The notes under the pieces were generated by a model. It did no database searches. It saw only the letters and a program-made list of their open reading frames with translations, and was not told the origin of the DNA. From Oscillochloris sp. (GTDB taxonomy: Bacteria > Chloroflexota > Chloroflexia > Chloroflexales > Chloroflexaceae): a DNA stretch of 64,000 bases. Position numbers and translations under genes: made by a program. The stretch covers positions 1 to 64,000 of the forward strand of contig JAAUQO010000005.1 in the NCBI GenBank assembly GCA_012032775.1. Reading direction: 5' to 3'. The stretch's first letter is position 1. Every line of letters starts with the position of its first letter. Positions 27,227 through 36,866 of the stretch are shown in pieces.

Positions 27227-28227
27227 TCAACCCCGTTGTTTAAAGATCGACAGGTGCATTTTGGGATCGTGGTCGCAATTGCTGCACACACCATTACTCA
27301 TCCCGACGGTGCGTGCGACGCCGTTCGTCCGTGTGATCAAAGTCGCCTGGCAATTTGGGCAACGGGTGGCCTGATTGGTTTCGGCGCCTAGATAAATTGC
27401 AGGCCGTTCTCGTGGCCGAGCCGGCGGGCGCGCATCACCGCCGCAGCCGTCTCGCTGCCGGCATCGCCGGGCAAAACATGCCATGGCGTATGGGCGCCGA
27501 GCGAATCGCGAATCCACTCAATCAAGGCCCGTAATTCATCGCTGTCGTCGTTCACGCCGTGATGAATCCGCGTCGTCACCTCCACATGGCAACGCCAATG
27601 AGCGCGGGCATGGACAGTTGTTTCCAAGATTCCACGCCAGTCAGGGATCCCGCCGAGCCGATTGTACGCTGAGTCGGAGAAGCCGCGTAAGTCAAGGCTC
27701 ACGCCGTCGAGATAGGCCCCGAGGGTATCAAGTGCTTCAAGCGTAAGATAGCCGCTGGTGGCGAGGGCGGTATAACGGCTTGAGGCCCGCGAGAGTTGCA
27801 GCAGCGCCAGTACATACTCGAAATTCACCGCTGGCTCGCCGTAGGCCCAGATCACCCCACGACAAAGCCGTTCCAGGGCGAAATTCGCCGCCCGATCCGG
27901 ATCGAGCCGGCGTTGGAGCGTCGGATCTTCCGGGACGAAGGCATACTGTCCGCGCTGCTGATCCACAGGCAGCGCGTAGCCCCAGCCGCCGATCGATAAT
28001 GCCAATGAGTCGGGAAAAAAATGCCAGAGCCGGTGATCTTCGATCGGACCGATCGCAGCTCCACTGATAAGCCCATGATTGAGAAGCTCAATTCCTTCAG
28101 GATGGCCCCTCCGCACCTTGCATTGGCCGGCTTCACCCACGGCTGGAGTGCAGCCCCAACGGCAGGCAAGACAGGTCGGGGGATTGTCGGCGTTGGGCGA
28201 GATGAGATCGGCGAACGAGACACTCAT
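27227..28227 (-). CDS. Radical-SAM-like protein lacking the CxxxCxxC motif (frameshifted)
   Basis: By sequence a relative of the AmmeMemoRadiSam-type radical SAM enzymes. It keeps the N-terminal Cys cluster (Cys19, 22, 26, 36 in CLACRWGCTPAVGEAGQC), the TIM-barrel segments VIWAYGEPAVNFEY and GVSLDLRGFSDSAYNRL, and the C-terminal zinc ribbon CPNC...CSNC. But where relatives have GCNxxCxFCQN the sequence is SIGGWGYALPVDQQRG at about 79-92, with no cysteine, so the SAM [4Fe-4S] cluster should not form. The frame stops at LQFI (27388) and the ribbon continues in another frame; a missing base near 27396 restores 333 aa. No MEMO or AMMECR1 partner is nearby. Confidence 0.75.
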
Positions 28228-28287
28228 AACGACTCCTGATCTGATCGACCGGGCGGGACATGTCTGGCGCTTTGCTGCCCCATCAGG

Positions 28288-28293
28288 TATAAT
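28288..28293 (+). promoter_or_regulatory. -10 box of lepB promoter
   Basis: TATAAT in the context ATCAGGTATAATG, 103 bp upstream of the lepB start. The same 13-mer occurs before the aldolase gene (58182-58195). No clear -35 is visible. Confidence 0.5.
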
Positions 28294-28395
28294 GCACGCG
28301 GCCCCGAGGGGGTTTCCTCATGTACACATGTTTGCGTTGTATCGCAGTATACGACGAGTGTAGCACAGAATAGCGAACTCTGTGCCGGAATTGTT

Positions 28396-29148
28396 ATGGA
28401 ACAACCACCACGCCGGATTGATGGCGATCCTCGCAGCGACCTGATCGCCGATAACGGCCGCTGGGAACCGGTTTCCGCCGACGAACAGACAACATCCATC
28501 GCCCAACGCACGCGGGTGCGTAGTGTCGTCCGCGAGTTACTCGAGACGGCGATCTTTATTCTGCTGGTATTTTTTATTGTGCGCGGCATTGTGCAGAATT
28601 TTAAGATCGAAGGTTCCAGTATGGAACCGACATTACACACCGGCCAATATATCCTTGTCAATAAGCTGGTCTACTTTCACTTTGATTTGAATGCGCCCTT
28701 GCGCTTGCTGCCGGGCCAGGAAGATTTGCCGCAGCGCATTATTTACCCCTTTCATCAGCCGCAGCGCGGCGATATCGTCGTTTTCGAGTATCCCCGTGAT
28801 GTGAGTAAAGACTATATCAAGCGGGTGATCGGCTTGCCCGGCGACCGTTTGCGCGTGAACGATGGGAAGGTCTTTGTGAACGGCGAGCCGCTGGATGAAG
28901 TGTATTTGCAGGGCGCCTCGACCTATTGTGTGTCCGGTTATCAGTGTCACGACGAAGAGTTGATTGTTCCCGAAGGGACGATTTTCGTCATGGGCGATAA
29001 TCGGGCCAATTCCAGCGATTCACGTGAGTGGAATGCGCTGCCGCTGGATCGGGTCGTTGGTCAGGCCTGGGTGATTTATTACCCGATCGCGGATTGGGGG
29101 CTTGTTCCGCACTACGAGTATTCGGCTGAACGAGTGGCTATTCCGTGA
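28396..29148 (+). CDS. lepB: Signal peptidase I
   Basis: A 250 aa membrane serine peptidase that removes signal peptides from secreted proteins. One membrane helix (ETAIFILLVFFIVRGIV, about 50-66) is followed by the catalytic Ser in GSSMEPTLHTGQ near 75, the Lys base in DYIKRVIGLPGD near 138, and the family box MGDNRANSSDSR near 198. Normal length and order. The N-terminal 45 residues are cytoplasmic and charged. It is followed after 64 nt by a glycosyltransferase gene. Confidence 0.95.
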   Translation: MEQPPRRIDGDPRSDLIADNGRWEPVSADEQTTSIAQRTRVRSVVRELLETAIFILLVFFIVRGIVQNFKIEGSSMEPTLHTGQYILVNKLVYFHFDLNAPLRLLPGQEDLPQRIIYPFHQPQRGDIVVFEYPRDVSKDYIKRVIGLPGDRLRVNDGKVFVNGEPLDEVYLQGASTYCVSGYQCHDEELIVPEGTIFVMGDNRANSSDSREWNALPLDRVVGQAWVIYYPIADWGLVPHYEYSAERVAIP

Positions 29149-29212
29149 TCGGCAGCACTGTAGGTGGTGATTTGCTTGCGTAGCGGGCAAATCACCACCC
29201 ACAAACTTATGT

Positions 29213-30360
29213 ATGCACGTCGCGATCAACGCTCATCTGCTGGCCCATACACGCTCGTTTCGCCGCGCCGGGGTTTCGCACTATATCGAACAGGTTCTGC
29301 ATCAGCTCGGGCAGATCGATCGGCGGAATCGCTACACGATCTATACCACCCGTGGCCTCGACCAACATGCGCTCGGCCTGCCGGCCAACTTTCAGGTGCG
29401 GCCGAGTAGCTTGCCAACGATCAATCCCCGCGTCCGCATCCCCTGGGAACAGTTGCTTGCGCCGCTTTTGCTCAGGCGCAATCAGGCCGATCTGTTTCAC
29501 GGAGTGTTGAATGTGGTGCCGCTGGCCTGTCCGGTGCCGAGTGTGGTGACGATCCACGATCTGGCCTTTATTCGCTTCCCACAGACGTTTCGCGCCTATA
29601 ATCGCACCTATCTCGATTTCGCCACGCGCCTGACGGCCCGCCGCGCGGCCCGGATTCTGGTTGTTTCCGAGCATACCAGGCGCGAGGTTGTCGGGTTGTT
29701 GGGGGTGCCTGCGGAGCGTGTGATCGTGACGCCGAATGCTGCGCGCGCCCATTTCCAGCCGCCGGCCCCCGGCGCTGTCGATCGTCTGCGGCGCGCCACG
29801 GGTTGCCGGATCGCTTCGTGCTCTATGTCGGCACGCTCGAGCCGCGCAAAAATTTGCCCACGCTGCTGGCCGCATATGCCGATGTCGCCCGCCAACACCC
29901 CGATGTGCCGCTCCTGGTTGGCGGCGGCAAGGGCTGGCTCTACGATTCGATCTTCGCCCAGCTTGAAGCATTGGGATTGCGCGATCAGGTGCGCTTCGTC
30001 GGCTATATCGATGAGGAGGAGTTGCCGCTCTGGTATGCCGCCGCGACCGTCTTCGCATTTCCCTCGACCTACGAAGGTTTCGGCATGCCGCCGCTTGAGG
30101 CAATGGCCTGCGGCACCGCCGTGGTGACATCCAATAGCTCCAGTTTGCCCGAAGTGGTTGCTGAGGCCGGGTTGATGGTGCCGCCGACCGACGCCTCCGC
30201 TCTGGCCGATGCGCTGAATCAGGTGTTGCGTGATGCCGATCTGCGCACGGAACTTGTGGCCCGTGGGCTTAAACGAGCCACGCAGTTTAGTTGGCGCGCG
30301 ACCGCCGAAAAGACGCTTGCCGCGTATCATGATGTTGCCGTGGAGCATGGTCGCTTGTAG
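29213..30360 (+). CDS. GT4-family glycosyltransferase (frameshifted)
   Basis: A family 4 (GT-B) retaining glycosyltransferase, probably acting on lipid or surface polysaccharide. Frame 1 starts MHVAINAHLLAHTRSFRRAG and gives the N-terminal Rossmann domain (LFHGVLNVVPLACPVPSVVT, HDLAF, VSEHTRREVV). It loses frame after LRRATG at about 29802. Frame 2 continues LPDRFVLYVGTLEPRKNLPT, then the donor-binding EGFGMPPLEAMACGTAVV with its Glu. Adding one G to the G-run at 29800-29802 gives a normal 382 aa enzyme. The donor sugar is unknown. Confidence 0.88.
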
Positions 30361-30451
30361 CGCTCAAGCTCGCTGATTGGGGGCGACGAAGCTGTCGATA
30401 ACCGCCGAAACACGCGTCGGGCCGGCTATGCCGACCTAACTCGGAACGCGG

Positions 30452-30479
30452 TTGACACACCTGTCGGCTACGGTATAAT
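30452..30479 (+). promoter_or_regulatory. Consensus sigma-70-type promoter for tatA
   Basis: TTGACA (30452-30457) and TATAAT (30474-30479) with a 16 bp spacer are both exact consensus hexamers. They lie in the 241 nt gap before tatA (start 30602), giving a leader of about 115 nt. Confidence 0.85.
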
Positions 30480-30601
30480 GATCGTAGGTATCGGAACGAC
30501 AAGTGATTGCAGCGCATACAGAAGCAATCCAGCGCCGGTACACAATCCGGCGCCAAGCCCGGGCGTACGCCTACGGCGCCGGCCCGTTAAGGAGAAAATC
30601 A

Positions 30602-30793
30602 ATGCCTATGCCAGGTCCGTGGGAATTGCTGATCATTCTGGTTATTGTCATCGCTATTTTCGGTGCCAGCCGTCTGGCCGGTATCGGCGGTGCACTCGGT
30701 GGCAGTATTCGCGAGTTTCGGAAGTCAATGAAGGACGACAACGAAGAGAAGCCGAAGGCTGAAACCAAAGCTGAAGGCGAGAGCAACGCGTAG
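30602..30793 (+). CDS. tatA: Twin-arginine translocase subunit TatA
   Basis: A 63 aa protein with a short N-terminal hydrophobic helix (ELLIILVIVIAIFG), the family FGASRLAGIGGALGGSIREF amphipathic helix, and an acidic/lysine-rich tail. TatA forms the pore that moves folded proteins across the membrane. AAGGAG before the ATG at 30602 sets the start; the upstream open frame adds a non-conserved stretch. No tatC is in the window. Confidence 0.93.
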   Translation: MPMPGPWELLIILVIVIAIFGASRLAGIGGALGGSIREFRKSMKDDNEEKPKAETKAEGESNA

Positions 30794-30823
30794 GTTCGTC
30801 CGGCCACTTAATAGATGCGAGGT

Positions 30824-30851
30824 GTAGGGGCGCGGTTGGCCGCGCCCCTAC
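30824..30851 (+). terminator. GTAGGGGCG-family hairpin between tatA and obg
   Basis: GTAGGGGCGCGG (30824-30835) and CCGCGCCCCTAC (30840-30851) form a perfect 12 bp stem with a TTGG loop. It could end the tatA transcript. It shares its sequence with other GC-rich palindromes in the window, so it may be a dispersed repeat. Confidence 0.65.
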
Positions 30852-30862
30852 AGGTGTTTAGT

Positions 30863-32173
30863 ATGGCAGATTATTTCGATCAGGCGACAATTGAAGTGCG
30901 TTCGGGTCGCGGCGGTAATGGCGCGGCAACATTTCGGCGTGAGAAGTTCGTGCCGCGCGGCGGACCCAACGGCGGCGACGGTGGGCGTGGCGGTGATGTG
31001 TATCTGTATGCCGACGATAGCCTGAATACGTTGCTCCACTTTCGCTACGAGCGCGAGTTCAACGCTGAAGACGGCGGCCACGGCATGAAGAACAAGATGT
31101 ATGGCCGCCATGGTCAAGACCAGACGATCAACGTGCCGGTCGGCACGCTCGTACGTGCCGTGATCGACGGCACAACCTATGAGATCGATCTCGATCGGCC
31201 CGGCCAGCGTCTGCTGGTTGCCCGCGGCGGCAAGGGCGGCCTTGGGAATGTTCACTTCACGAGTTCAACCCGCCAGGTGCCGCGGATCGCCGAGTTGGGT
31301 GAACCCGGTGAGACTCTGGAACTGGAACTGGAACTGAAGTTGATCGCTGATGTGGGCCTGGTGGGGTTTCCGAACGCCGGCAAGTCTACGCTGCTCTCGG
31401 TAATCAGCGCCGCGAAGCCGAAGATCGCGAATTATCCATTCACGACTCTGCAACCAAATCTTGGCATTGTCGAAGTGGGTGATTACGACCGGCTGATTGT
31501 GGCTGATATTCCCGGCCTGATCGAGGGTGCACATAGCGGGATCGGCCTGGGCCACGATTTCTTGCGTCATATTGAGCGGACGCGAGTGCTGATCCATATT
31601 GTCGATGCGGCCGGTGTCGATGGGCGTGACCCGCTGGACGATTTTCATCAGATCAACGCGGAATTACGGCTCTACCGCCCCGAATTGGCCGATCGCCCGC
31701 AGGTGGTGGCCCTGAACAAGATCGATCTGCCGGAGGCGCAAGCCGATCTCGACCGGTTACGGCGTGAATTGCCGGTTGCCGCAACCGATATCTTCACTAT
31801 CTCCGCTGCCACCCATTCCGGTCTTGAGCCGATGTTGCGCCGGGTTGCCGAGTTGGTGCGTGCGCAACCCACCCCGGTTCGTGAGGCGGTCGAAGCCGAC
31901 GAGCCGCCACTAACCTGGCCCTTGCCGATTGTCGATGAGAATGTTTTCCAGATCGTGCAGGAAGCAGGTGTCTGGCGGGTACGCGGCGTGAAGATCGAGC
32001 GCCTGGTGGCGATGACGAATTTCGCTCAGGCCGAGGCGGTTGATCGTGTGCAGCGCGTGCTTGAAGCGAGCGGTATCAGTGCTGCATTGGTAAAAGCCGG
32101 CGTTCAGGACGGCGATATGGTGCGGATCGGCAAAGCTGATTTGGAGTGGAATAGCGCGGGCGTGATCGGGTAG
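30863..32173 (+). CDS. obg: Obg family GTPase, ribosome assembly
   Basis: A 436 aa GTPase needed for 50S ribosome assembly and stress control. The Gly-rich Obg fold ([32 protein letters not shown]) spans about 1-158, the G domain has [11 protein letters not shown] near 167, DIPGLIEGA near 214 and NKIDLP near 285, and a C-terminal OCT domain (about 345-425) holds [15 protein letters not shown]. All G-motifs are intact. The start [12 protein letters not shown] matches the family. Confidence 0.96.
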   Translation: MADYFDQATIEVRSGRGGNGAATFRREKFVPRGGPNGGDGGRGGDVYLYADDSLNTLLHFRYEREFNAEDGGHGMKNKMYGRHGQDQTINVPVGTLVRAVIDGTTYEIDLDRPGQRLLVARGGKGGLGNVHFTSSTRQVPRIAELGEPGETLELELELKLIADVGLVGFPNAGKSTLLSVISAAKPKIANYPFTTLQPNLGIVEVGDYDRLIVADIPGLIEGAHSGIGLGHDFLRHIERTRVLIHIVDAAGVDGRDPLDDFHQINAELRLYRPELADRPQVVALNKIDLPEAQADLDRLRRELPVAATDIFTISAATHSGLEPMLRRVAELVRAQPTPVREAVEADEPPLTWPLPIVDENVFQIVQEAGVWRVRGVKIERLVAMTNFAQAEAVDRVQRVLEASGISAALVKAGVQDGDMVRIGKADLEWNSAGVIG

Positions 32174-32222
32174 AGGCGAAGCATTCAGGTATCTCGCCTT
32201 TGCCGGCGCGGAAAATCAACCA

Positions 32223-32264
32223 TTTCGGTTCGTTTCGGCAATTCCGCCGCCGAAAGAACCGAAA
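32223..32264. terminator. Bidirectional terminator between obg and the PHP gene
   Basis: Two nested stems, TTTCGGTTC/GAACCGAAA (32223-32231 and 32256-32264) and TTTCGGC/GCCGAAA (32233-32239 and 32249-32255), make a long hairpin between convergent genes. Confidence 0.7.
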
Positions 32265-32331
32265 GAATCATCGCATCACTACCACCCTGCCCGAGGCGAA
32301 TAGCCTGCCGCAGGCGCGCCGACTGCGTACG

Positions 32332-34692
32332 TCACAAATCCCCGTACAACTCAAGTAACTCGCGCCATTCGCCGGTGAGTTCTTCGCGGCGGGCCGCATA
32401 GTAAAAATGCGGTTCGCCCATCTCATCAAGATAGACCAGATCGACCTGGCTGCGCATTGGGCGCGTATAGCCCAGGTTGCCCCACCAGCGAATCTTCTCC
32501 GGGTCGAGCGGGATATCCTGCTGGTACATACGGGCGGCGTACTCACGAACCGTGCCAAGCTCAATGTCTTGCAAGCGCCACGGCACGCCGCTTACATCGC
32601 CGGTGCGCAGGTTGCGGAAGATGTATTGCCACTCGCCGTTCTCATCACAGTCGGCACTCACAACCTCGATGCCGGTACGCGGGCGAGCCACCCGAATCAG
32701 ATTGAGCCAGGCTTCGGTGAGTTTTTCAAAGGGAACGCCGTTGTACTCCTGCTGGCCCTCGCCGTCCTTCTCCTTCATGATCAGATCGAAGCGCACCCGG
32801 CTTGTCGAGTCGCGGTAAACCGCCGCCAATCCACCCCGCCCGCGCCAGCGCACCTTGCGCGTGCCCCAGACATCGGGATCGAGCGTTTCAACCGGCTCAA
32901 TCGGCGCTTCTGGCTCATTTATCGATAGTGGCGGCGCCTCTTCCTCACGTTCGAACGCGCCGTTTTCGGTCTCGATCGCCTGCGCCGCATTGGGATCGCC
33001 GAGCAGATTCGACCACGCTTCGCTCAGCCCCCAATCACTGACGCCGAAGAAGACATGATCGATCACGCCGTTCACATCACGATGCACCAGATCGTATTTA
33101 ACGCGGCTCCCCTGGCGATAGGCGCGCCAGAGGCCAAGCCGGCCCTGCCAGCGTACCTGACTTTGCAGATCAACCCGTCCTTCGCGCAAGTCTTCGTGGC
33201 GACTGATCGCATAGGCCCACAAACCCTGGGCGCGGTCGCGGGTAACGCCGGCGGTAGTACGTAAGTCGCGCACCTCATACAGCCAGACACCGCCACGCTT
33301 CTGACTGCTGACGATCTGCACGCCCGAGCGGGGCAGATCGATATCTTCGCCGTTGTCGAGTGGTGACGAGGCACCCTCGGCGATCGCCCGCCGGCACAGT
33401 TGAATAATCTCGCTGCGGTCGGCGGCGCTGGTTTCGCCATCGCGGCGCACATAGATCACGCCGTCGGATCCAACATAGGGCGGCGGCTCCGAGGCCTTCA
33501 CCTCGACGCGCATGACATCGCGGCCTTCGTAGCTCATCAACTCAAATGAAAGGTACGGCTCAGGGCTGATCTGCTCATTCACCCCGCGCCGCAACGCTTC
33601 GCTGACATGATCGGGGCGCTGGACACCGACGACTTTGCCGTCGGGCATGATCCCGATCACCAGGACACCGCCGCCGGTATTGGCCAGCGCCGCTACATCG
33701 CTCCAGAGTTGCGTTGCACCCTGAGGATCACTGTCGAGCGCACGGAGGATCTGGCGCTCGCTGGAGCCGTTGAAGCGGGCGGCATCAACCTGCCACTGCT
33801 TCTGATCGCGCTTCGGTACCCGCACCCGGTCGAAATCCCGGCTCGCCAGAAGGTCGCGCAAAGCATCGAAACTGTTATCAGGTAGTAGTAACTCGACATA
33901 ACGATCGCCAATACCATGGCGATGCATCGTCTGCATCTCGCCGTTCCCAGCCCGGCGCAGGCGGTGCGCATCGCTACCCTGGAGGCAGAACATCCGCCGC
34001 TCATAGTGTTCGGTTTTGCCGTTGTAAAAACCGGGTGAGGTAAACTTCTCGTGGTCGGTGTAGAAATTCACGAACTCCAGTGCATGCAGATGCGAACTCT
34101 GCGTCACGGCGATGCGGGCCTGGCCGCTGGTGCCAAGCCGGAGCGTTTCGGTGATCACGCCATTCGGGCCATTGGCGTGGGGTGCGATCACCAGGCCGCC
34201 CGAGCGCGCGATAATGTCATAGGCTTCCGTAACGTGGCGCGTGTTGGAAACCCCACATAGGCCGGCTTTCAATTGGGTCGGTGGTACGCCGAGTTGTAGT
34301 AATGTCGCTTCAATCAAACTAATCGGATGATTTGGTGGGAAGATACCGAGAATATGGGCGCCGAAGTGGGATGTAAACTCGAAACCCGGCAGCACCGTAA
34401 CCTTCGCCAGTAATCGCCGATATTCGGTCAGTCGCTCTTGCTCTTCCGTTGTCAGGCGGCCGGCCGCCTCAAATGTGGTCAGAAAATCGATATCACGCTG
34501 AAATTGTTCGTAGCCGTGAACCGTATTATGATCGGTAAAGGCGATGATTTCCAACTCACGCCGTTCGGCCTCTTGTAGTATCTCCAGATAGGTTGCCTGA
34601 GGTTCGGCATAATCCTCAGAGGCGGGCGTGTGTAGATGCAGGTCGGCGCGCATCCAGCGCATACTGTTGCGCGTTTCGGCCGAAGTGCTCAT
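32332..34692 (-). CDS. PHP domain phosphoesterase fused to AlbA_2 (Schlafen-type) domain
   Basis: A 786 aa cytoplasmic multidomain protein. Residues 1-285 are a PHP metal hydrolase with all ligands: ADLHLHT, FTDHN, GFEF, APHAN and GSDAHR. Residues about 305-440 are a Schlafen AlbA_2 domain (SDVAALANTGGGVLVIGI, IYVRRDGETSAADRSEI), which in other proteins binds nucleic acid or NTPs. The remaining 330 residues hold a module that occurs about two and a half times (WLYEVRDLRTTAGV / WQYIFRNLRTGDVSG, then RWQGRLGLWRAY / RWRGRGGLAAVY / RWWGNLGYTRPM, and a closing W-NLL/W-ELL). PHP plus AlbA_2 suggests a nuclease-like or DNA-surveillance enzyme; this is inference. The start is the ATG at 34692 behind GTGGAGC. 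It stands alone. Confidence 0.8.
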   Translation of the reverse strand: MSTSAETRNSMRWMRADLHLHTPASEDYAEPQATYLEILQEAERRELEIIAFTDHNTVHGYEQFQRDIDFLTTFEAAGRLTTEEQERLTEYRRLLAKVTVLPGFEFTSHFGAHILGIFPPNHPISLIEATLLQLGVPPTQLKAGLCGVSNTRHVTEAYDIIARSGGLVIAPHANGPNGVITETLRLGTSGQARIAVTQSSHLHALEFVNFYTDHEKFTSPGFYNGKTEHYERRMFCLQGSDAHRLRRAGNGEMQTMHRHGIGDRYVELLLPDNSFDALRDLLASRDFDRVRVPKRDQKQWQVDAARFNGSSERQILRALDSDPQGATQLWSDVAALANTGGGVLVIGIMPDGKVVGVQRPDHVSEALRRGVNEQISPEPYLSFELMSYEGRDVMRVEVKASEPPPYVGSDGVIYVRRDGETSAADRSEIIQLCRRAIAEGASSPLDNGEDIDLPRSGVQIVSSQKRGGVWLYEVRDLRTTAGVTRDRAQGLWAYAISRHEDLREGRVDLQSQVRWQGRLGLWRAYRQGSRVKYDLVHRDVNGVIDHVFFGVSDWGLSEAWSNLLGDPNAAQAIETENGAFEREEEAPPLSINEPEAPIEPVETLDPDVWGTRKVRWRGRGGLAAVYRDSTSRVRFDLIMKEKDGEGQQEYNGVPFEKLTEAWLNLIRVARPRTGIEVVSADCDENGEWQYIFRNLRTGDVSGVPWRLQDIELGTVREYAARMYQQDIPLDPEKIRWWGNLGYTRPMRSQVDLVYLDEMGEPHFYYAARREELTGEWRELLELYGDL

Positions 34693-34929
34693 ATTCTTTT
34701 TGCTCCACAATCAAGATAGTTTGCTCTCTGAAAGATCTCTCCAGGGTTTTTTCTTTTACGGCAGGCGCAATAACAGTGGGTCGCCTATTGCCGCAGGGCC
34801 TCCTTTCCAGGTAAAGTGCCATTCTTACTCTCATCTCTGCTGCGCTGTAACTGTCTTGCCGCGCAGACCTAATGTTTTACCACACCATCTTACCCGAAAC
34901 CGCGCAAAACGACAATAAGGAAGGAATGT

Positions 34930-35600
34930 ATGGATAGCGAGCGCTAGCGAACAGACGGCATTTCAGCGGCTGCGCTCGGGTATTCCGGCGCCTGAGAGCG
35001 GTTCGATCGCCCTGAATGGGCCGATTGTGGCCGAGCAGATCGGGGCGCAGATCTTTAGCGACGGCTGGGCGATGGTCTGTCCACATGATCCTGACGGCGC
35101 CGTTGTGCTTGCCCGTGCCGCCGCACAGGTGAGTCACGATGGGGTTGCGGTTGATGCCGCCTGTTTGCTGGCGGCCATGGCGGCGGCGGCGTTCGGCGGC
35201 CACGATATTCCGACGCTGTTACAGATTGGATTAGAGCGGGTTTCTCCTGACTCAGCGATTGCCCGCCTGGCCACGGAATTGCTACACATCGTAGGTGTGA
35301 ATCGGATTGGCGGGCGGCGCGGGTATGGCTGGCAACCCACTACGGCTACGACCGCTATCCAGGCAATTGTCATGTGATGCCCAACCACGGAGTGCTACTG
35401 CTGGTGTTGCTGTGAGGTGATGGGGATTTGAGTCGTTCACCCTGGTTGCATCGGTGGGTGGGCATCGGTTGTCGGCCCAGGTAGGTGATCTCGATCCGGC
35501 GGGCGCGGCAGCCATTGTGGTAGAAGCCGGCATGCTCACGGCACGGTGCGTGCGGATCTATCGGGCTGAAAAATCCGATATTTCAAATATTCCGAGATAA
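34930..35600 (+). pseudogene. ADP-ribosylglycohydrolase remnant
   Basis: Fragments in three frames read like an ADP-ribosylglycohydrolase. ASEQTAFQRLRSGIPAPES and GPIVAEQIGAQIFSDGWAM come first, then AAAQVSHDGVAVDAACLLAA. After a shift near 35320 comes YGYDRYPGNCHVMPNHGVLL, which is highly typical of the family; a stop follows and a last frame ends at 35598. No start codon fits and the C-terminal Mg-binding GWDTDC-type motif is not found. More than one lesion is needed to explain this, so decay is more likely than a single consensus error. Confidence 0.55.
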
Positions 35601-35624
35601 GAACTAGAATTATTGCGTACTTTT

Positions 35625-35633
35625 TGCTATAAT
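35625..35633 (+). promoter_or_regulatory. Extended -10 promoter of the recombinase gene
   Basis: TGC-TATAAT, an exact extended -10 element, lies 126 bp upstream of the probable ATG. No good -35 hexamer is at the right distance, as is common for extended -10 promoters. Confidence 0.6.
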
Positions 35634-35758
35634 GCAAAAGTACCGACGTTTTAGTCAAAATCGACTCAGTATGAAGCCGATACTGTGTCTTCAGGCATCC
35701 GGCTAAGCGCCCGGCGCGAACCTGGCATAGTTGGAGATGCCTCAAAGGAGGCTTGCGT

Positions 35759-36738
35759 ATGTCCACAAATGGCGCTTATTTACCGCAGCGCGTACGCACC
35801 ATGACAGCGAGATGGATGGCTTCCTTGAGGACATCCAGCGTATCCAGGGTTTGAGCAACAACACAATCACCTCATACCGTTGCGATCTGCGCACAGCGGC
35901 CGGAATGCTGGAGATGTCGTTGAGCGAAGTTTCATCCGACGACATCCAGCAGTTTCTGGCCTCGCGCAATGAGCAACCGGGAACCACCAATCGACGGATC
36001 GCCAGTCTGGGGCGGTTCTTCCGCTGGGCGCTCGATCAGGGATACGTGGACGAGAACCCGGTTGAGCAGATTAGCGCCCGCCAGCACGCCGAGCATCGAC
36101 CTCAGCCAATCGTGAGTGAGACGGAGCGGCGGGCGTTGGATGCGGCGATCGCCGCCGCCGGCCAACCCTACCGACTGATTTTTACCCTGTTGCGTGAGAT
36201 CGGCGTACGCACCGACGAAGTCCTGAATCTGAATATGGGCGATGTGATTTTGGAGCCGGGCCGCGAGTTGTTGCTCGTGAACGACAGCAAGAGCGGCAGC
36301 AAACGGATGGTGGTGCTGACACCCGATGCGATGCCGCGTTCACTCCGCGGGCTGCGCAGTTGGATGCGTGAAATGGAAGAAGATCTCCCGCCCGCCACGC
36401 CGCTTTTCCGCTCATCGCGCGGGAACCGTGCTTCGTATGACACGTTGCATCGGCGTTGGGTGCAGGTATGTAAGGCGGCGCGCCTGGTTGACATCATTGA
36501 CGGGCGCGAGGTGCCGCGCTATACCTTGCATCACCTGCGCCACACAGCCGCAGCGGAGTTGATCGCATTTTACCCCGAGCAGGTCGTACGGCGTATTCTC
36601 GGCCATCGCGATCCGCGCAGTACGCGGCGCTACGCTGAGATTGTGCGCACGAATGCGGCCTTTAGCAATGGGCATAGTGCGAACGGCCACAACGGGAACG
36701 GGTTACGGGCGAATCACCGCGAACAACAGGCATCGTAG
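35759..36738 (+). CDS. Tyrosine recombinase/integrase, XerC-like (probable 5' frameshift)
   Basis: A site-specific recombinase with an N-terminal SAM-like core-binding domain (FLEDIQRIQGLSNNTITSYR) and a catalytic domain with every key residue: Arg in IGVRTDEVL, Lys in SKSGSKRMVV, HHLRHTAAAEL, ILGHRD and the nucleophile Tyr in TRRYAEI. A short Gly/Asn/His tail follows. AAAGGAGG precedes an ATG at 35759 whose frame (MSTNGAYLPQR) runs out after 30 codons, while the adjoining frame holds the recombinase; a missing base at about 35785-35800 would join them to 326 aa. No att repeats, cargo or second transposon gene are seen, so it may be a Xer-type housekeeping enzyme. Confidence 0.85.
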
Positions 36739-36758
36739 CGTAGCGCTACAAAAGGAAC

Positions 36759-36798
36759 GGGCGGGTAGCGACGCACAATCGTGCATTGCTACCCGCCC
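36759..36798 (+). terminator. Terminator of the recombinase gene
   Basis: GGGCGGGTAGC (36759-36769) pairs with GCTACCCGCCC (36788-36798); a smaller GCAC/GTGC stem sits inside the loop. It begins 21 nt after the recombinase stop. Confidence 0.75.
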
Positions 36799-36823
36799 TT
36801 CGCGATCCAACCAAGTGCCGAGA

Positions 36824-36854
36824 CGAAAGCGCGTTACTTTGCAACGCGCTTTCG
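36824..36854 (-). terminator. Terminator of the TRAP permease genes
   Basis: CGAAAGCGCGTT (36824-36835) and AACGCGCTTTCG (36843-36854) make a 12 bp stem with a 7 nt loop, 12 nt past the stop of the DctM gene on the minus strand. Confidence 0.75.
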
Positions 36855-36866
36855 CATCTCAAACCC

